From contig NZ_JANURM010000003.1 in NCBI RefSeq assembly GCF_030249845.1, positions 62,001-126,000 of the forward strand: a stretch of 64,000 bases of DNA. The letters are read 5' to 3'. Position 1 is the stretch's first letter, and every line of letters starts with the position of its first letter. The notes under the pieces are model-generated. The model searched no databases. It saw only the letters and a program-made list of their open reading frames with translations, and was not told the DNA's origin. Position numbers and translations under genes: made by a program. Shown here piece by piece: positions 9,025 to 19,277 of this stretch. The stretch comes from Campylobacter gastrosuis (GTDB lineage Bacteria > Campylobacterota > Campylobacteria > Campylobacterales > Campylobacteraceae).

Positions 9025-10830
9025 ATGGCTAAGAAATTCATTGACGTTATGGATACGACGTTTCGTGATGGCTTTCAGTCGGTTTTTGGTGCTAGGGTTT
9101 TAATGGATGATTTTTTACCAGCGGTAGAAGCTGCAAAAGATGCTGGTATTATGCACTTTGAGTTTGGAGGCGGTGCTAGATTTCAAAGCCTTTATTTTTA
9201 TCTAAATGAGGACGCATTTACGATGATGGATAGATTTCGTGCCATTGTTGGAGGGGACGCAAATCTGCAAACGCTAGGGCGTGGGGTAAATACCGTTACG
9301 CTTGATACTGGCAGTCGTGAGATTGTTGATCTTCACGCTAAGCTTTTTAAAAAGCACGGCACGACTACGATTAGAAATTTTGACGCTTTAAATGATGTTG
9401 AAAATCTAAAATTTTCAGGCGAAAGGATAGTCGCACACGGCTTAAAGCACGAAGTTGTAGTTACTATTATGGACTTGCCACCGGGCTGTTCTGGTGCGCA
9501 CGACGTGGCATTTTATGAGAGAATTTTACGTGAAATTTTAGACGCAAATATCCCTTATGATAGCGTTTGCTTTAAGGACGCAAGTGGCACATCAAGCCCA
9601 CAAAAGGTCTATGAAACGATAAAAATGGCTAGAAAAATGTTGCCAGAAAAAACTCACATCAGACTTCACACGCACGAAACAGCAGGCGTTAGCGTGGCTT
9701 GTTATTTAGCCGCACTTGAAGCAGGAGCGGACGGCATTGACCTTGCAGCGGCTCCGATGAGCGGTGGCACAAGTCAGCCTGATATTTTAACAATGCTTCA
9801 CGCCTTAAAGGGCAAGGATTATGATTTGGGGCTTGATTTGGAGAAAATTTTAAAATACGAAGCGGTTTTAGGCGAGTGCTTAAAGGATTATTTTATGCCG
9901 CCAGAAGCCACGCAGGTAAGCCCACTCATACCATTTTCGCCAATGCCGGGCGGCGCACTTACGGCAAATACACAGATGATGAGAGATAATGGCTGTTTGG
10001 ATAAATTCCCAGCCGTAATTGAGGCTATGCGCGAGGTCGTAGAGCTTGGTGGATACGGCACTAGTGTGACGCCAGTTAGTCAGTTTTACTTTCAACAAGC
10101 CTTTAATAACGTAATGTTTGGCAAGTGGAAAAAAATCGCCGAAGGATACGGCAAAATGGTGCTTGGCTACTTTGGCAAGACGCCAGTTAAGCCAGATGAA
10201 AATATCGTCCGCCTAGCATCAGAGCAGCTAAATTTAGAGCCGACGACTAAAAACGCCATTGATTTAGCCGACCTTGATGAAACAAAATCACTAGCCTACA
10301 CGCAAAAAATCTTAGAGAAAGAGCAAATTCCAGTTACCGATGAGAATTTATTTATAGTCGCCGCTTGTAAAGAAAAGGGCGTTGCGTTTTTAAAGGGCGA
10401 AGCAAAGGTAAATGTGCGTAAAATTTCGCAAATGCCAAAAGATGAGCCAAAACCGCAAGTGCAAAATTCGCAAAATGTCGGGAAATACAGCGTTGTCGTT
10501 AATGGCAACCGCTATAATGTTGAGGTTAGCGAGGGTTTTAGCGATGGCGTTGAGATAAAGTCAATCACGCAGGTTGAAGATAAGCCGACCACGCAAAACA
10601 CCGCACAAAACGCCCCAACTGGCGAAGCTATCACTTCAAGTTTGCCAGGCAATATCTTTAAAATTTTGGTAAAACCGGGCGATAGCGTCAAGGCTGGACA
10701 GGTCGTTTTTGTCATTGAAGCGATGAAAATGGAGATAGAGATCGCCTCGCCAAAGGACGGCGTGATAAGTGCTGTTGCGGTTTCGCAAGGCGAGAGCGTT
10801 ACAAACGGACAAATTTTGGCTAGGTTTTAG
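9025..10830 (+). CDS. oadA: Oxaloacetate decarboxylase alpha subunit (biotin carboxyltransferase)
   Basis: This 601-residue soluble subunit transfers the carboxyl group of oxaloacetate to biotin. The ATG at 9025 follows AAGGGAGA. The carboxyltransferase TIM barrel opens with [10 protein letters not shown], which holds the metal-binding Asp. The other metal ligands lie in CFKDASG and LHTHETAG. A Gln/Pro/Thr-rich linker then leads to a C-terminal biotinyl domain with EAMKMEI; the biotinylated Lys is about residue 568. The same family includes pyruvate carboxylase subunit B (PycB of C. jejuni). The adjacent oadG and oadB make the Na+ pump the better call, but a shared role with a pycA elsewhere cannot be excluded. 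Confidence 0.92.
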   Translation: MAKKFIDVMDTTFRDGFQSVFGARVLMDDFLPAVEAAKDAGIMHFEFGGGARFQSLYFYLNEDAFTMMDRFRAIVGGDANLQTLGRGVNTVTLDTGSREIVDLHAKLFKKHGTTTIRNFDALNDVENLKFSGERIVAHGLKHEVVVTIMDLPPGCSGAHDVAFYERILREILDANIPYDSVCFKDASGTSSPQKVYETIKMARKMLPEKTHIRLHTHETAGVSVACYLAALEAGADGIDLAAAPMSGGTSQPDILTMLHALKGKDYDLGLDLEKILKYEAVLGECLKDYFMPPEATQVSPLIPFSPMPGGALTANTQMMRDNGCLDKFPAVIEAMREVVELGGYGTSVTPVSQFYFQQAFNNVMFGKWKKIAEGYGKMVLGYFGKTPVKPDENIVRLASEQLNLEPTTKNAIDLADLDETKSLAYTQKILEKEQIPVTDENLFIVAACKEKGVAFLKGEAKVNVRKISQMPKDEPKPQVQNSQNVGKYSVVVNGNRYNVEVSEGFSDGVEIKSITQVEDKPTTQNTAQNAPTGEAITSSLPGNIFKILVKPGDSVKAGQVVFVIEAMKMEIEIASPKDGVISAVAVSQGESVTNGQILARF

Positions 10831-10832
10831 TC

Positions 10833-12155
10833 GTGGTAGGTGGTGTTAAGGGGCTATTTTTAAAATTTATACTCGCCGTTTTTCTTGGTGCGTTCTGCCT
10901 AGCAGACGTGCCAAATAGCCCTGAAAATTCGCAAAAGGTTGAGTATAAGCAAAAAAGTATGAGTGAGCTATTTTCTAGTTTTTATAAAACTACTGGAATT
11001 TACGCCTTTTTAAACCCAAGTGATGAGCTAAAAGACCACGCTGGGGCTAAAATTTCAAAATTTAATCAGAGCTACGGCAGGATTATTATGTTTTTTGTCT
11101 GCTTTTTGCTCTTTTACCTTGCCATAAAGCGTGGTTTTGAGCCGCTGCTTTTAATCCCAATCGGCTTTGGCGGACTTCTAGCAAATATCCCAATTGCAGA
11201 CATAGCAGGGCCTGAGGGCTTTTTAGGCATAATTTATAATTTTGGCATACAAACTGGACTTTTCCCACTCATCATCTTTATGGGCGTTGGGGCGATGACT
11301 GATTTTGGGCCACTTCTAGCAAATCCAAAAACAGCAATGCTAGGCGGCGCGGCACAATTTGGCATTTTTGCCACGTTAATTGGGGCATTAGCACTCTCGC
11401 AATACACAGAAATTTTTAATTTTAGCCTAGCTGACGCCGCTGCTATTGGCATTATCGGCGGTGCTGATGGCCCAACAGCGATATTTTTAGCATCTCGCTT
11501 AGCACCTGATTTGCTGGGAGCTATTGCGGTTGCGGCGTATTCATATATGGCATTAGTGCCTATTATTCAGCCTCCGATTATGAGAGCACTTACTACAAAA
11601 GATGAGCGTAAAATTCGTATGGTTCAGCTAAGAGAGGTTAGCAAACGTGAAAAAATTATGTTTCCCATAACGCTTTTAATGCTTTGTGTTATCATTTTGC
11701 CAGACGCTACGCCGTTAATTGGGGCTTTGGCGTTTGGTAATTTAATCCGTGAGTGTGGCGTGGTGGCTAGACTTAGCGATACGCTTCAAAATGCACTAAT
11801 TAATATCGTTACCATTTTTTTAGGGCTTTCTGTTGGCTCAAAGCTTGCGGCTGAGAAATTTTTAGTGCCAAACACGCTTGGAATTTTGCTTCTTGGGCTT
11901 ATCGCTTTTGCAATCGGCACGGCAAGTGGAGTGATAATGGCAAAGATTATGAATAAATTTAGCAAGGATAAGATAAATCCGCTAATTGGGGCTGCTGGTG
12001 TGAGTGCTGTGCCTATGGCAGCAAGGGTCGTAAATAAAGAAGGTGTTAAGGAGGATTGTAATAATATTTTACTTATGCACGCTATGGGTCCAAACGTTTC
12101 AGGTGTCGTAGGTTCGGCGGTTGCCGCTGGTGTGCTACTTTCTATTTTTAAATAA
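10833..12155 (+). CDS. oadB: Oxaloacetate decarboxylase beta subunit (Na+ pump)
   Basis: This 440-residue integral membrane subunit decarboxylates carboxybiotin and exports Na+. The start is the GTG 2 nt after oadA. It gives a signal-like hydrophobic segment ending CLADVP and a polar stretch of about 40 residues before the conserved core. The core contains the [10 protein letters not shown] motif, whose Asp is the essential Na+/proton ligand in characterised OadB proteins, and the [14 protein letters not shown] segment. The C-terminal [13 protein letters not shown] region is intact. The N-terminal extension is longer than in Klebsiella OadB. All three subunits are therefore complete. Confidence 0.92.
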   Translation: MVGGVKGLFLKFILAVFLGAFCLADVPNSPENSQKVEYKQKSMSELFSSFYKTTGIYAFLNPSDELKDHAGAKISKFNQSYGRIIMFFVCFLLFYLAIKRGFEPLLLIPIGFGGLLANIPIADIAGPEGFLGIIYNFGIQTGLFPLIIFMGVGAMTDFGPLLANPKTAMLGGAAQFGIFATLIGALALSQYTEIFNFSLADAAAIGIIGGADGPTAIFLASRLAPDLLGAIAVAAYSYMALVPIIQPPIMRALTTKDERKIRMVQLREVSKREKIMFPITLLMLCVIILPDATPLIGALAFGNLIRECGVVARLSDTLQNALINIVTIFLGLSVGSKLAAEKFLVPNTLGILLLGLIAFAIGTASGVIMAKIMNKFSKDKINPLIGAAGVSAVPMAARVVNKEGVKEDCNNILLMHAMGPNVSGVVGSAVAAGVLLSIFK

Positions 12156-12169
12156 AAAAAGGATACAAA

Positions 12170-13747
12170 ATGATAAGCGATATTGAAAATTTAGGACTAA
12201 ACGATATAAAAAAGGTCTATCACAACCTAAGCTACGATGAGCTTTTTAACCACGAGGTTAAAAACGGCGAGGGTAGGGTAAGCAGTAATGGCACTTTTAT
12301 GGTTGATACTGGCGTATTTACAGGCAGAAGCCCAAAGGATAAGTATTTTGTAAAGCAAGACCCAAGCGGTAAATTTATAGCGTGGGGCAAGGTAAATAAG
12401 CCTATCTCAAAGGAGCTTTTTGATAAGCTTTTATCAAAGGCAAAAGCCCAGCTAAGCGGTAAAGAAATTTACGTGCAAGACGCATTTTGCGGTGCTAGTG
12501 CTAAGAGTAAAAAATCGGTTCGCTTTGTTACAGAAGTTGCGTGGCAAGCGCACTTTGTAAAAAATATGTTTATCCGCCCAAATGATAATGAACTAGCAAA
12601 TTTTAAGTCAGATTTTGTGGTTTTTAACGCTTGTAAGTGCGTAAATGATGAGTGGCAAAAGGACGGGCTAAATAGCGAAGTTTTTGTCATTTTTAACGTT
12701 GAAGAAAACGTGGCAGTTATCGGCGGGACTTGGTATGGCGGAGAGATGAAAAAAGGTATTTTTTCAATGATGAACTACTGGCTGCCACTTGAAGGCAAAC
12801 TCTCTATGCACTGCTCGGCAAACGTGGGCAAAGACGGCGATACGGCGCTATTTTTTGGTCTAAGTGGCACTGGTAAGACCACGCTTTCAACCGACCCACA
12901 CAGAAAGCTAATCGGCGATGATGAGCACGGCTGGGACGATGAGGGCGTGTTTAACTTTGAGGGCGGCTGCTACGCAAAGTGCATAAATCTTGACTCTGAG
13001 AGTGAGCCTGAAATTTATAACGCTATCCGCCGTGACGCCTTGCTTGAAAATGTCGTGGCTGACGCAAACGGCGTTGTTGATTACAAAGACGGCTCAAAGA
13101 CTGAAAATACACGCGTTAGCTACCCGATAGAGCACATTGATAACCACGAGCCAAGCCTAAGTGCGCCTCATCCAAAAAACATAATATTTTTAACAGCCGA
13201 CGCATTTGGCGTTTTACCACCGGTTGCAAAGCTTACAAAAGAACAGGCGATGTATTATTTTCTAAGTGGCTACACAGCAAAAGTGGCTGGGACTGAGCGT
13301 GGCATAACCGAGCCGGTTGCGACCTTTTCAGCGTGTTTTGGAGAGCCATTTATGCCACTTCATCCGACAGCTTATGCAAAGCTACTTGGAGAAAAGATTG
13401 ATAAGCACGGAGTTAGCGTGTATTTGGTAAATACTGGTTGGAGTGGCGGTGCTTATGGCGTTGGCAAAAGAATGAGTATTAAGGCTACTCGTGCGTGCAT
13501 AAACGCCATACTTGATGGCAGTATCAAAAACTGCGAATTTGAAAATTTTGATAAGTTTAATCTTGCTATCCCAAAAGAGCTAAGTGGCGTTGAAACAAGA
13601 TTATTAAATCCTATAAACACGTGGGCAAATAGCGATGAATACATAGCCCAGCGTGATAAACTAGCTAGTATGTTTAGTGAGAATTTCAAACGCTACGAGG
13701 ACGTAAAAGAGGGCGTTGAGTTTGCCAAAGCTGGTCCAAAACTATAA
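12170..13747 (+). CDS. pckA: Phosphoenolpyruvate carboxykinase (ATP)
   Basis: This 525-residue cytoplasmic enzyme converts oxaloacetate and ATP to PEP, CO2 and ADP, and is the gluconeogenic entry point in organisms that do not use sugars. Visible motifs are the substrate segment [11 protein letters not shown], the Mn2+/kinase region, the P-loop [11 protein letters not shown] (about residues 230-240) and the [17 protein letters not shown] region. It lies 14 nt after oadB, so both fates of oxaloacetate are encoded in one run. A gap-pgk-tpi cluster 6 kb downstream would carry the product on toward hexoses. Confidence 0.96.
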   Translation: MISDIENLGLNDIKKVYHNLSYDELFNHEVKNGEGRVSSNGTFMVDTGVFTGRSPKDKYFVKQDPSGKFIAWGKVNKPISKELFDKLLSKAKAQLSGKEIYVQDAFCGASAKSKKSVRFVTEVAWQAHFVKNMFIRPNDNELANFKSDFVVFNACKCVNDEWQKDGLNSEVFVIFNVEENVAVIGGTWYGGEMKKGIFSMMNYWLPLEGKLSMHCSANVGKDGDTALFFGLSGTGKTTLSTDPHRKLIGDDEHGWDDEGVFNFEGGCYAKCINLDSESEPEIYNAIRRDALLENVVADANGVVDYKDGSKTENTRVSYPIEHIDNHEPSLSAPHPKNIIFLTADAFGVLPPVAKLTKEQAMYYFLSGYTAKVAGTERGITEPVATFSACFGEPFMPLHPTAYAKLLGEKIDKHGVSVYLVNTGWSGGAYGVGKRMSIKATRACINAILDGSIKNCEFENFDKFNLAIPKELSGVETRLLNPINTWANSDEYIAQRDKLASMFSENFKRYEDVKEGVEFAKAGPKL

Positions 13748-15092
13748 ATTTTTAACCATTTTCGCCCTAGTTTTAATCATTGCTGGGGCGGATTTATACA
13801 AAAATCACAGCTTTGATGAGAGTGAGCTTTTAAGTCCAAAAGAGCCAAAAATTACAACGATTTTTGAGGGGCTTGATTATTTAAACGAGATTAGAAGCAG
13901 TGTTGGGCTTACTAAATTTAAAGAGAGCCAAAACCTTAAAATTTCAGCACAAAATCACGCAAATTATCTTGATAAAAACAGCATAAAAGCCGAAGACAAC
14001 GCACACGGCGAGAGCCAAGCTTTGCCACATTTTACTGGGCAAAATCCAGCAGAACGTGCCGTTTTTGCAGGTTATAATTCTAGCTTTGTAAGTGAAAATC
14101 TCTCGCATAATCAGATAAATTTTAATAGCTCAATTGACAGCCTAATGAGCGCGATTTATCATCGTTTTGGCTTTTTAAACTACGCTAGTGATGAGATTGG
14201 CGTGGCACAAAGCGGTAAAATTTACGTTTATAATATGGGTAATCACGAGCTAAACCTGCTTTGTAAAAGTGGCGGAGATTTTGGCAAAAGTGGCTATTAT
14301 GTAACTGGAATTTGTAGCGATAAAAGCACAAAAATCAAAGAGCAAACCTTTAAAAACCTAACCCTGCCAAACGAGCCAAAATTCCTGCTTTATCCAAGCA
14401 AGCTCCCAGCTCTTGCCTACTTTGGCGGCGAGATACCAGACCCATTACCAGCGTGTAAAATCACGGCAAATCCAGTTAGCGTGTGGGCGAATGACAATTT
14501 AAGCTTAAAGATGATGGATTTTAAAATTTTTGATGGGGCAAATGAGATAAAAGATACCATTTTGCTTGATAAAAATAGCGATATAAACGCTAAATTTAGC
14601 CAAAATCAGTTTGCACTTTTTGCAAAAAATGTCTTTGAGTTTGATAAGACTTACAGAGCAAAATTTTCATATATTCTAAACGGCAAAAGTTCGGATTTAG
14701 AGTGGGAATTTCACACTAAAACGCCTGAATTTAGCTATTTTGTGCTAAGCGGAGATGAGAAAATTGGCGTGAAATCTGAACATTTTTATGACGTTTTTAT
14801 TAAGCCAAAGCATTGCAATGACACATTTTCACGCTACACCTACACCACTTCGCCACTTTTAAAGGCAAAGGTTGAGTATGTCGGACTAAACACGATTAGG
14901 CTATTTATTAGCGGTTTTAAGGGCGATAAGGTTGATATTAGCCTTGATAATGGCGTGAAATTTAGCGTGGTTTTAACCACCAGCTCAAAGGATAGCTTTA
15001 ACATTCTTGGCTTAAAACCTAGCTTTGTGATTTTAACGGCACTTTTAGCAATTTTAGCCGTAATTTTAATTTTTAGTCTTATAAAAAAATAA
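13716..15092 (+). CDS. CAP (SCP/PR-1)-domain membrane protein
   Basis: This 458-residue protein appears to start at a TTG inside the pckA 3' end, with AGAGGG just before it; no ATG occurs until well inside the CAP domain. An N-terminal hydrophobic helix ([14 protein letters not shown]) is followed by a CAP domain at about residues 45-165 ([22 protein letters not shown] region, [10 protein letters not shown]). A beta-rich region of about 250 residues comes next, then a C-terminal helix ([20 protein letters not shown]) and a short basic tail. CAP proteins are usually secreted; this one looks anchored in the envelope, possibly at both ends. Function is unknown. Confidence 0.72.
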   Translation: MSLPKLVQNYKFLTIFALVLIIAGADLYKNHSFDESELLSPKEPKITTIFEGLDYLNEIRSSVGLTKFKESQNLKISAQNHANYLDKNSIKAEDNAHGESQALPHFTGQNPAERAVFAGYNSSFVSENLSHNQINFNSSIDSLMSAIYHRFGFLNYASDEIGVAQSGKIYVYNMGNHELNLLCKSGGDFGKSGYYVTGICSDKSTKIKEQTFKNLTLPNEPKFLLYPSKLPALAYFGGEIPDPLPACKITANPVSVWANDNLSLKMMDFKIFDGANEIKDTILLDKNSDINAKFSQNQFALFAKNVFEFDKTYRAKFSYILNGKSSDLEWEFHTKTPEFSYFVLSGDEKIGVKSEHFYDVFIKPKHCNDTFSRYTYTTSPLLKAKVEYVGLNTIRLFISGFKGDKVDISLDNGVKFSVVLTTSSKDSFNILGLKPSFVILTALLAILAVILIFSLIKK

Positions 15093-15094
15093 GT

Positions 15095-15122
15095 GCTTTA
15101 CGCAAAAATATCTGCGTAAAGC
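15095..15122. terminator. Bidirectional hairpin between convergent genes
   Basis: A perfect 10-bp stem (GCTTTACGCA / TGCGTAAAGC) with an 8-nt loop fills the gap between the CAP-domain gene and the lipoprotein gene that face each other here. It can serve both directions. Confidence 0.7.
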
Positions 15123-15129
15123 GATTTTG

Positions 15130-16473
15130 TTACCTTATGCGTTTTAGGTAGTCGTTAAAGGTTATGCGTTTTGTTTGAGTTAGAGTTTTTTGTTGTTGAT
15201 TTTTGCTGTATCTTATGATGATTTTAAAGTCAAAAGACTTGCTCATTAACTCATTTAGTCTCTTGTCGTTCATAGCTTCAAAATAACTCCAGCTAAAAAT
15301 ATTATTATAATAATGTATACTACTCACATCATAATAGCCTATATTTTTTGATGTTTGAGGTGGTAGTTCAGAGTTTATATCTGTTATGTTTTGCACCTTA
15401 TCGCCTATATAAACAGTAATTGCATCTATTTTTATAAAGTCTTGACTGCTTATATTTTTTGCAGATACTGACATTTTTTTATCTAAATCATACTCCACTA
15501 CTAACTCGTTATTTTTTACTTCAAAAGGGATAGAAATTTCTTGTGTGCTTATTGCAAAGTTAGATATATTTCTATTTGCCTTTAAATTTATCTTTTTGCC
15601 AGGCTCGTAAGGTATCTTAAAATATGTTTTATCTATGCCGTCTATAACGTATTGAATACAACAACCCACTTTGTTTTTATGTAGACCATAATCTTGCGTA
15701 TTGCCTTTATATTCATTAGAATACACAATTATATGATAGTCTTTATAAAATTTAGAATACTCATCAAAGTTAAAGCTATTTATTCTTAAAGTAGCTTGTT
15801 TTACAGCCTCTACGTACTCATCAAAGCTATTTAAATTTATCCTTGTAATATTTTTAAGCGGCACATCACTCTCATCATCTTTAACTTCAGTGGCTTTAAA
15901 CAATGGGTCAAAATTATTTGCTAAGAAAAAGCGTTGAACTTCTTTTGTGTGATTGTTTTTGAAAATTATGCCTTCTTGTAAATAAAAACCTATACCAGCC
16001 TTATACTCTTTATCTAAAAAACGGCTATACATACCCTCTTTATCGTGATTTGTGATTGTAACTGAGACATTATTTTTAAAATTCTCGGCATATTTTTTTA
16101 TATCATTATAATAAAAATTTGTAAAACGCTCAAATATTTTTAAATAAGCTTCCCTATACTCTTTAAATACATTTATTGCATAATCATTATTTGTATCTTC
16201 GGCATAAGACTCACAACTAGAATCTAATGTGGGTTTAGGCACCAGCCTTTGTTGCGGTGTAAAATCAGTAACCCATTTGTAATTGCTTTCGCGGTCATTG
16301 CAAATATCCCTTTCGCAATCACTGCGGTTGTTACAATAAAACTTTGCACAATTAAACTCCCGCTTACAATATTTGTAATCAAAATTTCTTTTTATTGCTG
16401 CATGATTAGTACCAAAACAGCCATAAAATGTAAACAAAACAGCACCTAAAAGGGTTAAATTTTTAGTTTTCAT
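15130..16473 (-). CDS. Putative lipoprotein of unknown function, AT-rich
   Basis: The start is the ATG at 16473, preceded by AAGGAAGAAAAA; the frame continues upstream but without a ribosome-binding site. The 447-residue product begins MKTKNLTLLGAVLFTFYGC, a lipoprotein-type signal with Cys at the end. A Cys-rich segment follows at about residues 30-65 (CKREFNCAKFYCNNRSDC). The rest is polar and Asn/Lys/Tyr-rich, with probable beta structure. I do not recognise a family. Codon use is markedly more AT-rich than in the flanking housekeeping genes, suggesting acquisition. It overlaps a small membrane-protein gene upstream by 11 nt. Confidence 0.6.
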   Translation of the reverse strand: MKTKNLTLLGAVLFTFYGCFGTNHAAIKRNFDYKYCKREFNCAKFYCNNRSDCERDICNDRESNYKWVTDFTPQQRLVPKPTLDSSCESYAEDTNNDYAINVFKEYREAYLKIFERFTNFYYNDIKKYAENFKNNVSVTITNHDKEGMYSRFLDKEYKAGIGFYLQEGIIFKNNHTKEVQRFFLANNFDPLFKATEVKDDESDVPLKNITRINLNSFDEYVEAVKQATLRINSFNFDEYSKFYKDYHIIVYSNEYKGNTQDYGLHKNKVGCCIQYVIDGIDKTYFKIPYEPGKKINLKANRNISNFAISTQEISIPFEVKNNELVVEYDLDKKMSVSAKNISSQDFIKIDAITVYIGDKVQNITDINSELPPQTSKNIGYYDVSSIHYYNNIFSWSYFEAMNDKRLNELMSKSFDFKIIIRYSKNQQQKTLTQTKRITFNDYLKRIR

Positions 16474-16642
16474 TTTTTCTTCCTTTAACGAAATATATAG
16501 CAGACAAAAATGCGACAGATAAAAATAAAAGCACGAGTGTGACACAATTAAGTGTCCCATTAAATATTGTTATTGTGACACCACTTAAAATTCCAGTAAA
16601 AAGCGAAAAAGCAAATTGTTCGCCAAAATCTAATTTATTCAT
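16463..16642 (-). CDS. Small two-helix membrane protein (59 aa)
   Basis: An ATG at 16642 with AAAGGAAAT just upstream opens a 59-residue frame ending GRKNEN. Its stop lies 11 nt inside the following lipoprotein gene, so the two look translationally coupled. Two hydrophobic segments (FAFSLFTGILSGVTITIF and VTLVLLFLSVAFLSAIYF) are separated by a short loop, and the end is basic. No family is recognised; a helper or membrane partner of the lipoprotein is a reasonable guess. Base composition matches the lipoprotein gene, not the neighbours. Confidence 0.5.
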   Translation of the reverse strand: MNKLDFGEQFAFSLFTGILSGVTITIFNGTLNCVTLVLLFLSVAFLSAIYFVKGRKNEN

Positions 16643-16681
16643 ATATTTCCTTTAAATAAAATTTAAATGTTTGATAATATC

Positions 16682-16695
16682 AAAAAAAAAAAAAA
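16682..16695. repeat. A14 homopolymer between divergent genes
   Basis: Fourteen consecutive A residues sit about 40 bp upstream of the small membrane-protein gene and about 55 bp upstream of the divergent DUF4153-like gene. It may change promoter spacing by slippage or simply bend DNA. Confidence 0.6.
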
Positions 16696-16748
16696 CGTCA
16701 AGCAATGCTTGAAATTTTGCTATAATTGCACCAAAAAAGGGTCTTTTG

Positions 16749-18332
16749 ATGTTTAAAAAATCATTTTTAAATCTTATTAAAAATAATCCAGTTGAGTTTT
16801 TATTAATCTTTTTAGTCACCACGCCATTTTTGCTTTTTAGCTTGGAATTTTTAGAGATATTTGGCATTCTTTACGCATTTTCTGGCATTGCTTTTTGTAT
16901 CATTCATCTAGCAAACGGCACGAGATTTTATAAAATCTCTTTTGTTTTTGTTGCTGTTTTTTACATTTTTTTAATAAAATTTAGCTCAAATCTTAGTGAT
17001 TTTATACAATTTTTGGCTCTAAATTTCATAGTCTTTCTTACGCTTTTATCAATGCCGTTTTATAGCGACGATGAGCTATTTTTAAGCACTTTTATTAAAA
17101 ATTTAACCGCCGTAATTTACGCATTTTTTATTATGCTTGGCGTGTTTGTTTTGGTATGTGGATTTATCGCTAGCGTTTCATATCTTTTTGATTTTATTTT
17201 TGGTGGCGATTATGTCGCAATTTTTTTCACGCTCTTTTTCTTAATCACTCCAACGCTATTTTTGTATTTTAAAAATAGCGATATTACGCTAAAATTTGGC
17301 GTCGTTTTTGAGATTTTATTTAGCGTGGTTAGCCTGTTTTTACTCGCTTACACGGCTTTGCTTTACATTTATTTTGCCGTGATTGCCATTAGTTTTGAGC
17401 TGCCACGAGGTATGCTCTCGCTTATCATTTTGCCTTACCTTGCCTTTGGCGTTATATTTTACTGCTTAAAGGGGCGATATAGTGGCAAATTTTTAGCATT
17501 TTATAGGTATTTTGGCTTAATCTGCTTAATCCCGCTTGTTATGCTTTTTGTGGCGGTTTTAAGGCGAGTTGGCGAGTATGGCTTTACGACTGATAGATTT
17601 TATCTCTTAGCACTTGCTGTTTTGTTTAGCGTTTTTGCGGTTTTATTGCTTTTTAGAGCCAAGATTAGCCGTTTTATGATAAGTTTTATCGTTTGCATTT
17701 TTGTGGCGTTTTTTATCTTTGATGCTACTAAAATTTCACTAAATAGCCAAATAAATCGGCTAAATTCGCTTCTTTTAAAGCAAAACGCTCTTGATGAAAA
17801 GGGCAAGATAAAGGCTGATTTTAATATAAAAGAGGGCGAAGAGTTTGTCGTGGCTCGTGAAATTTACAAACTTTTTAATTACGATAAGGCTAAATTTGAA
17901 GAAATTTATGGCAAAAACGGCGTAAAAATATTTTTGGAATTTAAAAATTATACAAATAGCGTCATTACATTTAAACTAGACAAAGGTAGCGAGCTTGATT
18001 TGATTAGCGAGTTTGGCAAAATCATCTACGTTACAGACTATGTTTTTAGCGATGATAACGCCACAAAAAGGGGCGATTTGCAAATTTTAAATGATGACAA
18101 AGAGATAATGAGCTTTCACGGCGATAAATTTATAAGCGAGGTGTTTAAGAAAAATAGCCTTGATATAAATCAAACCTACACCAAAAGCGAGCTAGAAAGC
18201 CACAAATACGACTTTTTACAAAAGGCTGATGAAAACGGCACACTCGTATTTAGCGAGATTGAGATTAGAAACGACGGGGCTGGGTATAAATTTAAGTATG
18301 CTAAAAACGCCCTTTTTATAAAGAAAAAGTAG
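16749..18332 (+). CDS. DUF4153-like polytopic membrane protein
   Basis: The first ATG, at 16749, gives 527 residues. About ten hydrophobic segments occupy the first 320 residues, followed by a soluble C-terminal region of about 190 residues. The GEYGFTTDRFYLLAL stretch matches the YGxTxxRY-type signature I associate with the DUF4153 membrane family. The C-terminal domain has alternating Lys/Asp-rich beta-like segments. Function is unknown. It is convergent with rsfS and shares its terminator hairpin. Confidence 0.6.
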   Translation: MFKKSFLNLIKNNPVEFLLIFLVTTPFLLFSLEFLEIFGILYAFSGIAFCIIHLANGTRFYKISFVFVAVFYIFLIKFSSNLSDFIQFLALNFIVFLTLLSMPFYSDDELFLSTFIKNLTAVIYAFFIMLGVFVLVCGFIASVSYLFDFIFGGDYVAIFFTLFFLITPTLFLYFKNSDITLKFGVVFEILFSVVSLFLLAYTALLYIYFAVIAISFELPRGMLSLIILPYLAFGVIFYCLKGRYSGKFLAFYRYFGLICLIPLVMLFVAVLRRVGEYGFTTDRFYLLALAVLFSVFAVLLLFRAKISRFMISFIVCIFVAFFIFDATKISLNSQINRLNSLLLKQNALDEKGKIKADFNIKEGEEFVVAREIYKLFNYDKAKFEEIYGKNGVKIFLEFKNYTNSVITFKLDKGSELDLISEFGKIIYVTDYVFSDDNATKRGDLQILNDDKEIMSFHGDKFISEVFKKNSLDINQTYTKSELESHKYDFLQKADENGTLVFSEIEIRNDGAGYKFKYAKNALFIKKK

Positions 18333-18350
18333 CCTTTAAAAGCTACTTTT
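18325..18350. terminator. Bidirectional terminator
   Basis: AAAAGTAGC and GCTACTTTT form a 9-bp stem with an 8-nt loop, with T-runs on both strands. It overlaps the stop codons of both convergent genes. Confidence 0.8.
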
Positions 18351-18668
18351 TTGCTCTTTTAGCTTAGTTAGAAGCTCTTCAATGTTGTATTTTGCGCGGT
18401 GTTCTGCACTCATTATGTGGATTAAAATATCGCCTAAATCAACCACGACCCAATCATCTGAGCTTTCAATAGCCAAAAACTGCTCTCCAAGCGGTTTTAA
18501 ACGCTCTTTTAGCTCATCGGTTAGAGCAAAGGCGTGGCGACCTGCCATTGCGGTTGCAATGATTACGAATTTAGCGATATAATCCCTATCGCTCATATCA
18601 AAAGCCTCAATGCTTTCAGCCTTTTTTTCATCTAAAATTTTAACGATTTGTTCTACTCGTTTTTGCAT
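18336..18668 (-). CDS. rsfS: Ribosomal silencing factor RsfS
   Basis: This 110-residue cytoplasmic protein binds uL14 and blocks subunit joining in starved cells. It shows the RsfS/Iojap signature: AFDMSDRDYIAKFVIIATAMAGRH-type core (split here as DMSDRDYIAKFVI and GRHAFALTDEL), then DDWVVVDLGDILIHIM. It lies 2 nt downstream of nadD on the same strand, the usual nadD-rsfS pairing in bacteria. Length is normal. Confidence 0.93.
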   Translation of the reverse strand: MQKRVEQIVKILDEKKAESIEAFDMSDRDYIAKFVIIATAMAGRHAFALTDELKERLKPLGEQFLAIESSDDWVVVDLGDILIHIMSAEHRAKYNIEELLTKLKEQKSSF

Positions 18669-18670
18669 TT

Positions 18671-19204
18671 TTATCCTTTATAAAATTTGATTACTTCATC
18701 TTTGATTTTATCATCAATCTTGTCAAGTCCGTCGCCTAAACGCACCATTGATGAGCTGATATGAACGTGCGTGTCCATTATTTCAAGCCCCAAAGGTATG
18801 CTAAAATCATCACGCTTTGCAACGATAAATTTTACCATTTTATTTAGCTCATCAAAGTTGTGCCATTTATGCAGATTTGGCATATGATCAGCTCCTAAAA
18901 GCAAGTAAAAATTCTCTGGATTATATAAATTTTTAAGATATTTTGTGGTTTCAATCGTAGGCACTGGGCGATTTTGCTCGCACTCATAGTTTGAAATTTC
19001 AACCCTATCTAAGTCGCCCCAAAGCGTCTTTATCCACTTTAAGCGAAGCTCTGGCGGGGCTGAAAATTTATCTTTAAACGGACTTATGTATGTTGGCATT
19101 ACGATTAGCTTATCAATTTTTAGCGTGTTTAATGCCATTTTAATAATGCTAGTATGCCCAAAATGAGGCGGGTCAAAGCTGCCGCCAAATAGTGCTAGAT
19201 TCAA
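18671..19204 (-). CDS. nadD: Nicotinate-nucleotide adenylyltransferase
   Basis: The enzyme joins nicotinate mononucleotide and ATP to form deamido-NAD. The start is a TTG at 19204, placed 4 nt after AAAAGG. This gives 177 residues opening with NLALFGGSFDPPHFGH, the nucleotidyltransferase T/HxGH motif at the expected N-terminus. The frame extends upstream into gapA without any start that would make sense. The second motif region SSSMVRLG lies near the C-terminus, where ISSTxxR is typical; here it reads ISSSMVR. The 73-bp gap to the divergent gapA must hold both promoters. Confidence 0.92.
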   Translation of the reverse strand: MNLALFGGSFDPPHFGHTSIIKMALNTLKIDKLIVMPTYISPFKDKFSAPPELRLKWIKTLWGDLDRVEISNYECEQNRPVPTIETTKYLKNLYNPENFYLLLGADHMPNLHKWHNFDELNKMVKFIVAKRDDFSIPLGLEIMDTHVHISSSMVRLGDGLDKIDDKIKDEVIKFYKG

Positions 19205-19277
19205 ATTTTGCCTTTTATATCTTTGTTTAAAATTTATTTGTGTAAAATTACGCCGTATTATATCAAAAGGAAATAAG

